This document shows positions 23,001 to 34,114 of a DNA stretch of 64,000 nt, one piece after another. The number at the start of each line of letters is the position of its first letter. Within the stretch, counting starts at the first letter, position 1. The stretch comes from Puccinellia tenuiflora. Lineage: Eukaryota > Streptophyta > Magnoliopsida > Poales > Poaceae. Under the pieces are notes generated by a model, which searched no databases, was not told where the DNA came from, and saw only the letters and a list, made by a program, of their open reading frames with translations. The DNA lies in the NCBI GenBank assembly GCA_012064385.1, contig QRDG01000062.1, positions 1,976,353-2,040,352 of the forward strand, given 5' to 3'. The translations under genes and the position numbers were made by a program.

Positions 23001-25184
23001 TTTGGTATTGTTGAAGCAGTACAAAAAGTGATTTAGCTATGTGAGAATAGTTATGGAAAGCATAAATGCCATCTTCTAACCAACTGAGTTCTTTGTGCTG
23101 CTTTGCAGTCTCAAACCTCTGATTAACATTATGTTTTATCTTTACCAATTTTTGTGACTGCATCTTGTGCAACTCTGTTCACTGGCTCCACATTTTCTTA
23201 ATTTCACAGGTTGATGCTACTAAGCGCGGGGGTTTAGCAAGATTTATCAACCACTCATGTGACGTAAGCTGCTTATAACAGTAAACATTCAGATGTGATT
23301 CCTGTAACATGCTAAATAACATCTCATAATTTCCATGCCAGCCGAATTGTTATACAAAAGTAATTACCGTTGAGGGCCAGAAGAAGATTTTCATTTATGC
23401 AAAGAGGCGTATATATGCTGGCGAAGAATTGACTTACAATTACAAATTTCCCTTGGAGGAAAAGAAGATACCATGCCACTGTGGTTCCCAAAGGTAATCA
23501 TTTAGAGGTTACAGGAGATCTGTTTTTGTTAATTGATGCTTACTCCATGGAAGTTAATGCATTTTATATGTTTGTGTACTGATTGATTATCCCCTCACCC
23601 TCCTATTCATTGATATTCAAATGCCAACGAAGTTCATGCACATGAAAAACTGTCACCAAACTGTTGATAGCTATAGAGCTTATACCGTTGTTTGTACTCC
23701 ACCATGGGCACATATTCAAGTGTGCTAGGCTGCAACTTGTATGCAGGGATAGGATGTGACTAAGTACATAGCAAACTTTAGAAATAGTAATAATCCTTGT
23801 TATATGTTAGGTACAGAGTATTCAAATGTTCTGAGTTTCAAAATTCTTAGAAAAAAAAGTTTCACCTAGGAGTTGGTTACTTTACTAGTCCAATGGCAGT
23901 GAAGCTTCATTCTTCTTCAGGCCCTGTTTGGACCGCAGGAATCTAAAATACAGGAAATAGGAAAGGATTACAAGTGCAAAACATAGGAACGTGAAACTCA
24001 GGAAAAAATCACAGAAGCCTGCTTTGAATGCAGGAAAGTAAAACCACATGAATCTATAAACAAACTAAGCAAGTCGTTGTATGTGATTAAAGAAACTGAA
24101 ACTGACCGAGGCTACCCACCCACACAGAAAATAATGCATGTAAACAGTGACCTTCAGTTTTTCAGTTCAGCTGCACAACGGTAGGGCAATGATGGAACTT
24201 TTTGTTTATTAGCCTGCAAGTGCAGCTGTGCTATTCTTCAATATTCACATGGTGCATCGCCTCGGGCACTTGCAGAAAAAAATAGCTCCCACTGGATGTT
24301 AGAATGACTGAGTTATCCTGTGAAAAGTGCACGGAAGGAAATTTGTGCTGCTCTTTTATTTCTTCCGAACACCTCGAAATAGGATATCAAACTTCCAAAA
24401 TTCCTTTACAATCCATTTGATGTGATCAGAGCCTCAACTTTCAACATTATTTAAGTTTCAGTATGATCTAATAGCAGGTAGAGTACAAACAAGGAAAAAT
24501 AGAGATGGAAATGACACTCTCACCTGGAAGAACATATGAAGTCATATTTTGCTATGTGCTTATTTTTTCTCATTTATTTGCTTTGTGTGGTCTTATTTAT
24601 TTATTTGGGACGATATTGTACATGGTGCCAAGTTTCAAATTTTGACATGTGGACCTGAGCTCAAGTTGCCAGTCTCGAACTCAAATTTTTGGAAATCGGG
24701 AGTGCCTATAGAATAATTTTATGTTTTTATTCATCTGATAGAGGGCAGGCCTTGGTGCAGTGGTGAGGTCCTCCCCACTTGTGCCAAGAGGTCGTGGGTT
24801 CGAACCAGCCTCCCTGCACTGCACTTTGCAGGGTAAGACTAGGTTCCTATAATCCCTCCCCAGACCCCACCTTGTGTGGGAGCCTTGTGCACTGGGTCTG
24901 TCCTTTTTTATTCATCTGATACATTAATGATTAATATCAAAATGTTTCTCTTGCGAGCCTCACTAAAAAATTTGGAACTTTAGAGTGCCTATAGAATAAT
25001 TTCATCTTTGTATTTATCAGATACAATATTTATGGTACTACTTAGTTCTGTTTTATCTTAATATGTTATATATGTTGCTAGATATTTTGTGTTTTGTGCT
25101 TTTTTAAGGTTATTTCTCTTTTACTCCTCCTGGCTCCCGCTAACTATGTACTGGCTGTTCAGGTGCCGTGGATCAATGAACTAA
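17083..25184 (+). CDS. ATXR7: ATXR7/SDG25-like histone H3K4 methyltransferase (SET domain), 15 exons
   Basis: Likely transfers methyl groups from SAM to H3 lysine 4 in the nucleus, as the SET1/COMPASS class does; in Arabidopsis ATXR7 promotes FLC expression. Exons: 17083-17106, 17531-17700, 17796-18246, 18335-18457, 19158-19448, 19551-19892, 20002-20310, 20396-20675, 20758-22050, 22126-22541, 22616-22738, 22825-22905, 23210-23263, 23342-23493, 25163-25184. All junctions are GT-AG and the sum is 4131 nt (1376 residues, near the ~1420 of Arabidopsis). GYF-like modules lie at about residues 128-275. The SET domain starts at 1234 (RKKRLRFQRSKIHEWG), with NHSCDPNC at 1315-1322, GEELTYNYKF, and post-SET CHCGSQRC ending RGSMN. 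The first ATG and exon 1 are the least certain part; the SET half is firm. Odd points are two in-frame tandem repeats (exons 8 and 9) and a 1.67-kb last intron with transposons. Confidence 0.88.
20471..20668 (+). repeat. Exon 8 in-frame tandem repeat, 3 x 66 bp
   Basis: Units start at 20471, 20537 and 20603. The first two encode 22 residues of the form P-x-x-MALDK(L/M)L-x-x-A-(K/E)M-x-TDA; the third is diverged (PADMTSDETSCAAEVETDKM). The spacing is exactly 66 bp, so the frame is preserved. It lies at about residues 596-661 of the methyltransferase, between the GYF-like and SET regions. Confidence 0.85.
21264..22048 (+). repeat. Exon 9 in-frame minisatellite encoding a 37-39-residue repeat
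   Basis: Units begin at 21264, 21378, 21495, 21606, 21723 and 21840 (periods 114, 117, 111, 117, 117), followed by two partial units of 48 and about 45 bp. Each full unit encodes a basic half (KAGKSKKLSKSHAK) and a half with heptad-like spacing (I-x3-L-x2-L-x3-V-x2-L in NIEQDLKRLSSDVHTL). Length differences are all multiples of three (unit 3 lacks two residues, unit 1 lacks one). It covers about residues 833-1093 of the methyltransferase. The overlapping minus-strand open frame at 21210-21998 is a by-product of the repeat. Confidence 0.9.
23920..24433. mobile_element. hAT-type MITE in the last intron of the ATXR7-like gene
   Basis: The left end GGCCCTGTTTGGACC and the right end (inverted GGCTCTGATCACATC near 24433-24419) are degenerate TIRs. 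Internal blocks 'acataggaacgtgaaactca' and 'aatccatttgatgtgatca' match, from memory, a hAT MITE family widespread in grasses. An 8-bp TSD is not apparent, so the ends may be eroded. Confidence 0.55.
24741..24909 (+). mobile_element. Au-type SINE with perfect 12-bp target-site duplication
   Basis: A tRNA-derived head with an A box (GGTGCAGTGGTGAGG near 24754) and a B box (GGTTCGAACCA near 24797), then the conserved body with CCCCAGACCCCACC and GCACTGGGT, ending in a short T-run. That is the structure of Au SINEs of grasses. ATTCATCTGATA occurs at 24729-24740 and again at 24910-24921, a perfect TSD. It sits in the sense orientation inside the 1.67-kb last intron of the methyltransferase gene. 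Confidence 0.9.
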
Positions 25185-26131
25185 GAAGTCAAGGTGATAA
25201 CCGAGGTAATGCTATAGTTACAAATAAATTAGCTTGTAGATTATTCTGTATCCTCTGTTTAGCTATCATTATTATTGGTGAAAACCTATAGGTCAATGAT
25301 ATGCCACCCGATGAGCGACCATATAATATTCCTCAATTGCAACAGAAAATTGTAGCATATCATTGGTGGACATTATTAGAGTGGCAAATCATTGTCTTCC
25401 CCTTATTGTGAGCTTAAAATTTGGGCGTGAGTATTATTGTTGGGCTACTTGAATATTTGGTGTACAAGGGAGCCGAAATTTTGTCAGAGTTAAACAGCAT
25501 ATATATGTTTCTTCATATGGAACCGTAAATAGGATTGTCTTAGCTGTTCAGCTACCTCCATGTATCATGACTATTTCCTCTATTTGCAGGAGCTAACTAT
25601 AATGTGATTTGGTATACAAGTGTAAAAATGGAGATCGCAAGGCATCATTTTGCATTTACGCTGAAAGTTTGACAACACAAACACCCTTCTCAGAATTAGC
25701 TACAGGTACCCCTATGCACTCAAGTCCTCGGTTCACTTCTGAAAATCATGCACAAGAATTTCTTCAACAAAATGTCTGCGCAAAAAGTGCCGCTATCCAT
25801 TTGTGGTGTCAAAATTCTAAATAGGCCTTGATTAACATTTTTTGTCTGAATATATACACATCGTCACCAATATTCAGCATTTTTTTGCTAAGTCTTCTAT
25901 GATCTGTAGTGTTAAAGTCATTAATGATCAGCTGATCACTGTAGTGAACTTAATTTCTAGGTCGATGGGAAGTAATTCGATTGGTTTAGCAATGGTTCTC
26001 AGCCCCCCTTTCTATTTTTTATGATCTCTGTTTTATGAGATCGGCTTTAGATGCACATTTAGGCTTGATCTAGCACCAAAACCAGTGTCTAGTGGGCATA
26101 AATGACATCATAATCCATATCATTATTTACC
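25185..26131 (+). other. Probable 3' UTR and downstream region of the ATXR7-like gene
   Basis: After the stop at 25182-25184 a good donor (CCGAG/GTAATG near 25206) and a possible acceptor (TTTGCAG near 25589) suggest a spliced 3' UTR. No second coding exon is needed to complete the protein. The rest is AT-rich with no recognised gene. Transcript data would settle the poly-A site. Confidence 0.35.
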
Positions 26132-27116
26132 GAGTGAAATGCATCTACAGTCCTCAAACTTACTGGCTATGTCCGAAATGGTCCTTGAACTCACAAAATG
26201 ATCTAATACGGTCCCTGAACTTTCTTTCTGTCTCCACATACGGTCCGAAACTGGAATCGTCCCGTACTTTACTTACGTGTCACTGTATAGATCCGAAGCA
26301 GAAAATAGTTTAAGCAAAAAATCATAATTTTATTATTTTTATTCGAAATTTACAAATTAAACCGTTCTATAAACCTTGGATTTTTTTGGCCAATTCGAAC
26401 TTGGTTCTGCTGGGCGTGGGAAAAAAATATTAGCCACTGAACTAGTTAGTTCCATGTGCTTAATTTTTGGGTTAGGATATGTATAGTGTATACAGACTGA
26501 CATGCGGTCCTCGTAACATGTTGGTCTCGTCCCGGCGTTGAATTTGGAAGCTGCGTAGAGTGGTATTCATACAATCGTACGGTGCACCATAGAGTGCAGG
26601 TAGTGTCACTTGCGCGCTCTGAAAATATCTATGTAGGTACGTACGCATACGAGTTCGATGAGCCGATAATGGCCGCCGGATCATGCGACCGTATGACATG
26701 TAGTCACGTACACATGCAACGTGCCTGTCATTACCACCCACATCCACAGTGTGTCGAGCCGATCAAGCTTTCCCTAGTGACATTTCGATGTTGGTACGTT
26801 ATGATATATAGATTGGAACACTTCACCCAATCACATACAAATTAACAGTCCAGTGGCTTGCAAAAAAAATCCAGGGTTTACAAAATGATTCAACTTGTAA
26901 ATTTTGGATAAATTAAATAGAAGATATAAATACTTTAGTTTAAAATGTTTTTGTATCGGATCTATAGACACGTCAGCAAAATACAGGGCGATTCCAGTTT
27001 TGGACTGTAGGTGGACATAGGAAACAAGTTTAGGGACCGTATTAGATCATTTTGCGAGTTTGAGGATCATTTTGGACATAGCCAGTATGTTCGGGGACTG
27101 TAGATGCATTTCACTC
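26132..27116. mobile_element. Long-TIR Mutator-like MITE (foldback type)
   Basis: The termini GAGTGAAATGCATCTACAG (left) and its inverted copy (right) extend into TIRs of about 230-250 bp with roughly 80 percent identity by eye, including the shared 'aaaatgatctaatacggtcc' block. The flanking 9-mers are TTATTTACC (26123-26131) and TTATTTAAC (27117-27125), an 8/9 match and the length expected for Mutator superfamily TSDs. The central ~500 bp has no transposase or recognised gene fragment. Confidence 0.75.
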
Positions 27117-27260
27117 TTATTTAACAAGTACTATTAGAGTATAGGGCACATGCTTATGCCTGCATTCTTGTCAACTTTGGAGCTACCTTTGCATCTTTAA
27201 CTTGACAAAGGCTTGGTGGTGATCTAGAGTTCTTATCTTGCTCCTTTTGTCACTCGGCAG

Positions 27261-27392
27261 GATTTCATACCGAAGTACGGGATCATGGAACACGCTGTTT
27301 TGGGAGATTACAGTTTCTTACCTTCTGCCGAAGAACAAACCACATTATTTACTTATAGGCTAGATGAACTAATTCAGGATATCCAGAGTTAA
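27261..27392 (+). other. Possible terminal exon of unknown gene or alternative 3' exon
   Basis: A good acceptor (TTGTCACTCGGCAG) is followed by an open frame of 43 codons beginning DFIPKYGIMEHAVLGDYSFL and ending with TAA at 27390. Composition is protein-like but I cannot assign it. It may be an alternative 3' exon of the upstream methyltransferase, a relic, or chance. Confidence 0.22.
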
Positions 27393-29532
27393 GGGTACAA
27401 TCACCGGCTATTGGTTGCCTCTGCCTTCTGGGAAGACTGCTAGGGAGCTTTCCTCTGGTCTGGAAGTGAACATGAGGACGAGCGAGCTCACCATGGGACG
27501 GAGCTATTGAATGGCTACTTGCTGGCAAGGTTAATACTAATGTTCTTGTACATGCCAACACTGTGATTATTATTACATTGACCGATTGAAGATATATATA
27601 GAGTTTACATTGTGGGTATTGACCAGAAGTAATCCAACTAAGCTGTAAAACACAGAAAAGGCAGTAATGGATTTTTTTCATTCATCTTGTGAGGATTGAT
27701 TATGCTTGCTATATATCAAACACGGATGCCTTGCTATGGCTTTTTTGACCAAACTAGAATGAAGCGTGCATGTTTGGCGTGCATGGCGGTACGGAAGTAG
27801 CCTTCTCGCTTGCACATGCATGGGAAGGGAATCTTCTTTTCTGCTTCATGGGCCTGCCTGTGATGTGTTGTCCGTGTACCTACAGATGGTCTACTACCAA
27901 CATGGCCAGCAGCATCTCTTTTGCATCCGGATCAACATGAGTCAGATTTGGGCTTCTTGTCTTGTCTGTAGTTGTTTAAGTAGGGGAATTTGTTGCTTGG
28001 AGCTTAGTCTTGTTCTGGATACACTCTCATCCGACCCATTCTCTTTGGATGGACAAGAATTCAGAATTAAAATCTCTTTGAACAAGAGAGACTGAGTCGG
28101 CTGAGTGTATCCAGGGGTAAACTTTATCCGGGGAACCATTGCCCTCTTTTATTTTTTGGGGGTAAAACTTGCACCCAAATGTTTTATGTTAAAAATCACA
28201 CTACAAATTGTCCTTCTGGGCCTTGCTGTCCCTTTTTTGTGTGTGTATGGGTGGTACACCGAGTTGTTTATTCATGGACCTGCTCGTGTTCTTGCAGGCA
28301 CATAATATCTATATATCATTGCTGGGGTTTGTACGTAGAGGCGCCCTGTATGAATGTATGCTTGGATCCACAAACTGTCCCAATTAACCAGTGTGGTACG
28401 TGTTCATCTTTTGCCTGTCTTAGCCACCATTTGATTCCACTAATCTCATTGCTTATACTTGGACTGCCTTCTTTGTTCGCCACAGGATTGCTCGATTACT
28501 CGCCGGACAGATGCATGCATATATATGCCTCTGAATTACACCAGCGTAAGTGTGTTCTTCATTTGTTTGCTTGTCTAGTCCCAACACGTCATGGCAGGTG
28601 TGCAATTGCAAACGCGATTTTGGACAGGAGGGGTGGTCCAAAGCCATGGGGAGGTCCGGTCATCTCAGGCATGGTAGATCCGAAATAAAATGGATAATCC
28701 GAGTTTATATATGTTACACCGCGCTGAGAGTTTAAGAGCGTGTACCCAAATCAGCTGGCCCTGCAAAAAAAATTGTCTAGCGAAATTCTTGCCAAGCAAA
28801 GCCAGCGGCAATGGTTCATGAGCATGCCAAAAAGTTGGGCTTCTGGCGACGATGCAAACATGGGCCAACCTTCTAGGCACTGCCAACAATTTACCAGCTG
28901 ACACGACCATTGCTGTGACCTTTTCATCATTCCATGGAAGCTCGCCCTTAGTGAAGCTATGGCTCCGTTTCACGCAGTGAGGTGTAATGTGAGAGTATAA
29001 TCATTGCTTGGTAGGATTTAATAAAAAAATGTGATATTATATCTAGCAAATAAATGTGTTTTTCATGACAACTTTACAAATATAGGCACAAATGCAAGAA
29101 CCCCTTAAAGTAGAACAGCTCGAGTACCAAATAAAGCCATTAGTATGACTGAGCACATGTGGGCCAAATCCCACTGATGCGTGTAGGGGAAGGTTTCAGT
29201 TACAACCCGTTTCATGGACCAAAGATTATGTAAGGATCAGAAAAGGAAAATCCTGGCCCAAGCCCTTGGACGAGAGCAGTGAACACCAGACCCAGAGAAA
29301 GCTCGGAGTGTATGTTTCCCTAGAAATGAATGTGTAGTATTATATGTCCAAATGCAGCATATGTTGGTACACCTATATTCTCTCATTCGGGACTAGCTTT
29401 CATCATGGCGAAAAGGGAGAGCTTTGGGTTTGCGAATAATTATCAAGTATTACTATGTTTGACGGTATTTCAAACAGTAGAACTTTGTTGAGAGTTAACT
29501 GTTTGGAAAGTGGTTGCCAATAGCCTTGCCGC
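27393..29532. other. Intergenic stretch without an identified gene
   Basis: No domain-bearing frame. A small hairpin is formed by GGATACACTC (28017) and GAGTGTATCC (28101), about 94 bp across. Minus-strand open frame 28665-28973 has no recognisable family. A-rich and T-rich tracts suggest eroded MITEs. Confidence 0.35.
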
Positions 29533-29557
29533 TTTTTTTTTTTTTTTTTTTTTTTTT
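29533..29557. repeat. (T)25 homopolymer
   Basis: 25 consecutive T. It may be the inverted poly-A tail of an eroded minus-oriented retroposon; no body could be recognised on its right side. Confidence 0.85.
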
Positions 29558-29961
29558 GGTCAGGCCTAACCTTAGCTGTGCCACGGTTATTTGCCATACC
29601 TTGTCCTAATCGGGTTTTTCGCCATCCCTTACCATAGTTGTGCCGCGGTTAAAATGTCTGTTAGTTTGGTTTACCACCACAACTTTCCATACCTTTTTTT
29701 GAGAGAGAACTTGGGCGCAACATAGATGCACACAACCACCACCACACGCACGCGCATGACCTAATGAAGTGGTCCAAGTGGCGGAGCTTTAAGATCGACG
29801 GAGTGACCGCATACGCCTTGTTATTGACGGGAATGTTGCCTTCTACACCTTGCTAGCCTTGGTGGCCATGGACTTGAAGTGTCACAGCTTATGTGAATTA
29901 GATACGGACAATGCATACATGAAAATAATAAATGGAGGTTTAAAAAGTGTTTATTGTGTCA

Positions 29962-30054
29962 CCGGCCTTGTGCTCGGTCGGAAGAGCATAGGTGGTAGCA
30001 CAGGGGTGGGAAATTCCGTGCTCTCATTTGGCCGGTTCGAATCCGGCAGGTCGG
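29962..30054 (+). ncRNA. tRNA-like sequence (tRNA pseudogene or SINE head)
   Basis: A cloverleaf-like frame is visible: acceptor CCGGCCT pairs with AGGTCGG (one G-U), D arm TGCTC-GGTCGGAA-GAGCA is perfect, and T arm GCCGG-TTCGAAT-CCGGC is perfect with a canonical B box. The middle 41 nt does not form a normal anticodon arm; instead AGCAC pairs with GTGCT around a 16-nt loop. A functional tRNA is therefore unlikely. A pseudogene, an organellar relic or the head of a SINE are possible; no poly-A or TSD was recognised. Confidence 0.4.
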
Positions 30055-31029
30055 CAAGTTTAACTTACAAAAAATCATGTGTTTTGCATGTGAGTTGGTC
30101 AAGGCTAATAATCTTTGTTTATGCGAGTAATGTAGTACTTGGGTCCCTTTTAAATAGTTGATGATACTATCTTTAATCTACATGTACTTATGTCGAGGTT
30201 GGAATGGCTCTGAGCATGCTATGAAAGGATGATGTAAAGCTTCATGGATTTTTCCTTGTAAAGTACAGGCTACAAAGTGAGTGTAGTGGCCATTATGGAC
30301 CTTTTGCGTTCTTGTATGTAACTGTTAATGTAAAATGCAAACAGGGCGTATGGGAACATATAAATCTTTTACGGCTCCATACGAAAAAAATAAAGTGTGC
30401 ATATTTTTTGTGTGTGGCAAATCTGAAGCACCGGATAACATCGAAGTCATGTGTGGCCTTGGTCATTTGTTGGCCGTGCAAGGTACATGGGACCGCAGCT
30501 TCCTCTATCTCTGTATTTGCTATATTTAGTGTTTATCTTTTATCATACAAGATGCCACGAACTGCTCGAACATTCTTGGTATAAATATATGTGATGAAAC
30601 TGATGGAAAGAGAAAATGATCAATAGAAATACGTAACATGCACGAACACTTAGCAATGAAGACTGCGCTAGGCTCTGTCCGCATCCTTGCTCCCCATCCT
30701 GCTTGTGCAGCTGAAACGACTACTTTCCTTTTCTCTCAACGTTGTTGCCATGATCGTAGCGTTAACTAGTATCATTTTTTTAGGGAAACTATTTATCATT
30801 TTTTTCACTTGAACTATTTATCATTTGTTGACACATTGCAATCACACGGGTACTGTGTTTGTAATACTCGGAAATATCAAATCGAACAAGAAGGTTAACA
30901 GGGCCTTCTTCTGTGGTACGCGGGTAAAGCCCAACAACGCCGCTGTTGACCTCTAACTAACTCACCGTGGATCCGTGATTCCATTCGATACCAACATCCC
31001 AGTTAACCACCTTGATTCCACCGTCTCTC
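30055..31029. other. Intergenic/upstream region of the amino acid transporter gene
   Basis: No gene seen. Plus-strand frames at 30312-30584 and 30335-30529 lack recognisable domains. The last few hundred bases presumably hold the promoter of the transporter. Confidence 0.35.
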
Positions 31030-31038
31030 TATATATAC
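31030..31038 (+). promoter_or_regulatory. TATA box of the CAT-family gene
   Basis: TATATATAC-type sequence (CTATATATAC) about 90 bp upstream of the start codon at 31123, with a C/A-rich leader between; a usual arrangement for a grass TATA-class promoter. Confidence 0.6.
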
Positions 31039-31122
31039 GCACACTCAACGCGAGCGATCGCATCTGCATCCCGAGCCTACCAGATACCCAAACCTAGTTA
31101 CGTACACGCGCGCGTCGTCACC

Positions 31123-33196
31123 ATGGCGTCCGGCGAGGTGCGCCGCCGCGGGTGCTGCGGCGGCGGCGTGTTCCCGGAGGAGTCCTTCGCGAGCTGGGGC
31201 GCGTACGGCAAGGCGCTGCTGGAGACCGGGCCGAGGCTCAAGGACCGGCTCACGTCGCGCTCCCACGCCGACGTCGAGGTGCACGCCGTGCGCGGCCGGA
31301 GCGGCGCCGAGATGCGCCGCGAGCTCAACTGGTGGGACCTCGCCTGGTTTGGCGTCGGCGCGGTGATCGGCGCCGGGATCTTCGTGCTCACGGGTCAGGA
31401 GGCCAAGGAGGCGGCGGGGCCGGCCGTCGTGCTCTCGTACGCCGTGTCCGGCGTGTCGGCGATGCTCTCCGTTTTCTGTTACACCGAGTTCGCCATCGAA
31501 ATCCCGGTCGCAGGTAACGCACGATATCCATCCATGAATTAACAAGGTTACATGTGAAAATCTTCTGTTTTTTATGCAATGTCACGATAGATTAGTCGTC
31601 AGTTTTAGTCAAGAATCCTCGCTGTTAATTAGGAGTTTGTTTCACCAGCGAGAGAGATTTTAGGAGAGGCTGTTACAAATCTGTTGTGATTTGTTTAGTA
31701 AAAATTAGTTAGCATGAAAAAAAGGGATTTTAATTATTCGCGAAAAAAAACTGTTTTTTTATCGTGTTACTAACTTGCATGGTATGTGTACCGTGTACGT
31801 GACACATATATATGCAGGTGGTTCGTTCGCCTACCTACGAGTGGAGCTGGGCGACTTCATGGCGTTCATCGCGGCGGGCAACATCCTCCTAGAGTACTGC
31901 ATCGGCGGCGCCGCGGTGGCCCGATCCTGGACGTCCTACTTCGCGACGCTCCTGAACCACCACCCGAACGACTTCCGCATCCACGCCACCTCCCTCGCCG
32001 ACGACTACTCCCGGCTCGACCCGATCGCCGTCGTCGTCATCACCCTCATCTGCCTCTTCGCCGTGTTCAGCACCAAGGGCTCCTCCCGGTTCAACTACGT
32101 GCTCTCCATCGTCCACTTCGCCGTCATCGTCTTCATCATCGGTGCCGGACTCTCCAAGGCCAAGCTCTCCAACCTCACCGACGACTTCGCGCCCTTCGGC
32201 GCCCGCGGCATCTTCGCCGCCTCCGCCGTGCTCTTCTTCGCCTACATCGGCTTTGACGCCGTCAGCACCATGGCGGAGGAGACCAAGAACCCGGCCAAGG
32301 ACATCCCCGTAGGGCTCATCAGCGCCATGACGGTCACCACCGTGGTGTACTGCGTGCTCGCCCTCACGCTCTGCCTCATGCAGCCGTACAGGGACATCGA
32401 CGCCGACGCGCCCTTCTCCATGGCGTTCACCGCAGTCGGCATGGACTGGGCCAAGTACATCGTCGCCTTCGGCGCGCTCAAGGGGATGACCACGGTGCTG
32501 CTGGTGAGCGCCGTGGGACAGGCCAGGTACCTCACCCACATCGCGCGGGCGCACATGGCGCCGCCGTGTCTCGCCGTTGTGTCCCCGCGCTGGGGCACGC
32601 CCGTGCGCGCCACGGTCGCCATGCTCTCCGCCACTGCGATCATCGCCCTCTTCACCGACCTCGGCATCCTCTCCAACCTCCTCTCCATTTCCACGCTCTT
32701 CATCTTCATGCTCGTCGCCGTCGCGCTGCTCGTCCGCCGCTACTACGTCTCAGGCGAGACCACAAATACCAGCCAGAAGAAGCTCGTCGCCTGCATCGTC
32801 GTGATCCTCGTCTCATCGATCGCCACGGCGTCGTACTGGGGCCTTGCGGCGGACGGCGGGTGGGCGGCGTACGCGGTGACGGTGCCGGCGTGGTTCGCGG
32901 CGACTCTGTACCTGCAGCTGGGCGTGCCAAAGGCGAGGGTTCCGGAGAAGTGGGGCGTGCCGCTGGTGCCGTGGCTGCCGTCGGCGTCCATCTTCATCAA
33001 CATCTTCCTGCTCGGGTCCATTGACGGCAAGTCGTTCATGCGGTTTGGGATATGGACGGCGGCGCTGCTCGCGTACTACTTCTTCGTCGGCCTCCACGCC
33101 TCCTACGACACCGCCAAGGCGCTCGCGGCAGAGGCCGCCGTCGGAAAGGTGGAGGAAGGTGGTCGCAAGGCCGTCACCACCGGCGCCGGAAACTAA
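31123..33196 (+). CDS. Cationic amino acid transporter (CAT family), 2 exons
   Basis: An integral membrane permease of the APC superfamily, predicted to move cationic (and possibly other) amino acids across the plasma membrane by proton symport. Exon 1 is 31123-31513 and exon 2 is 31818-33196, joined by a GT-AG intron that splits a glycine codon. The product is 589 residues, the usual CAT length. The start is the ATG in CACCATGGCG, in good plant context. The N terminus is hydrophilic (about 70 residues), then TM1 carries GVGAVIGAGIFVLTG, the family signature. Exon 2 has AEETKNPAKDIP, the conserved loop of CAT proteins, and repeated hydrophobic segments consistent with 12-14 TM helices. The sequence resembles the CAT1/5/8 group most, so that assignment is moderate. 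The coding region is strongly GC3-rich, as in many grass genes. No disruption is seen. Confidence 0.92.
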
Positions 33197-34114
33197 TCAT
33201 GCAAGAGCTCGTTAGACTAGTCTATCTTATAAATATTCATTTTTCGTTATGTCTGAAATTAGTTAGTGAAAGAGATTAGTTACCAGTGTGGCGTATTGTT
33301 TGTCTAGTCAGATTAATAATTTTTTTTGTTTAATTATTAGTGGGATAAATCGCATCTCTGCATACCAAAACGATCGAGAAATTTCACCGTACCTGGCTCA
33401 TTAATTGATGCCAAGAAAAGCTACTCATTAAAATGAGAACACCATTGTATTACAAATTTAAAATGGGAGCAATGAAGAACTTCGGCTATATATAAAAACT
33501 GATTAGACCTATTTTCTGGAAACTTGGAAATGATGGAGAATTAAATAAGTCGTTGCAATGTGGAAAAGAGAGAGAGGCGGCGGCCTAGGGTTTCAACCCT
33601 AGCTGTCACCGCCGCCGCAATCTGTATCTTCCTCGTCGTCTTCGTCCGTAAATCGATGGGTCTCTGCCTCCTCTAGTTGCGGCTCTGGCGCTAGGAGGGG
33701 TGGGGACCTTGGAACTACGCACGGCGCTATCGAAAGATCCTTAATATTATAGTTTGGTTTTGATTGTCGTCTTATTGGTCAATGGAGATGGCTTCGTATT
33801 CAATAAATGATTTTTGGCCTATCGTTCGACGGTGAGATCTCCTTTCCGATGTCAATGATGGTGTTGAAAGATTAAATTTGTCTAGGTATGGTACTTCAGA
33901 TGTTGCTTCTCCGGATCAAGTTTGGATTTCTTCTCATGATTGCTGCGAGGAGTTATGTCCTTGCAATATTTGTCCCGGCTGCTACGCCCTCGGCAATCGT
34001 GTTTCGTACCCTCGGCTCCCTACGACATCAACCAAGCGGTTCGGTTTCTTTTCTATGAAATACTGGTGGTGGTACTCTTGCCGATATTTATTGATTAGTT
34101 TAACGGCTGTCTGC
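33197..34114. other. 3' flank of the transporter gene and a repeat-like fragment
   Basis: 33197-33330 is the likely 3' UTR. From about 33560 a GC-rich segment (ggcggcggcctagggtttcaa) is followed by T/G-rich sequence up to the LTR at 34115. The layout resembles an untranslated end of a LINE-type element, cut by the LTR element, but no coding motif supports it. Confidence 0.35.

Noticed and set aside
28017..28110. Short inverted repeat as a possible terminator or MITE
   Set aside because: Only ten clean paired bases, no TSD and no second copy in the window.
29962..30054. Functional nuclear tRNA gene
   Set aside because: No 7-nt anticodon loop with a 5-bp stem can be drawn; only acceptor, D and T arms are convincing.
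31889..32554. 221-codon minus-strand open frame in the transporter gene
   Set aside because: Shadow of a very GC-rich coding exon; composition is Glu/Gly/Val-rich repeats of antisense codons and the + strand gene is unambiguous.
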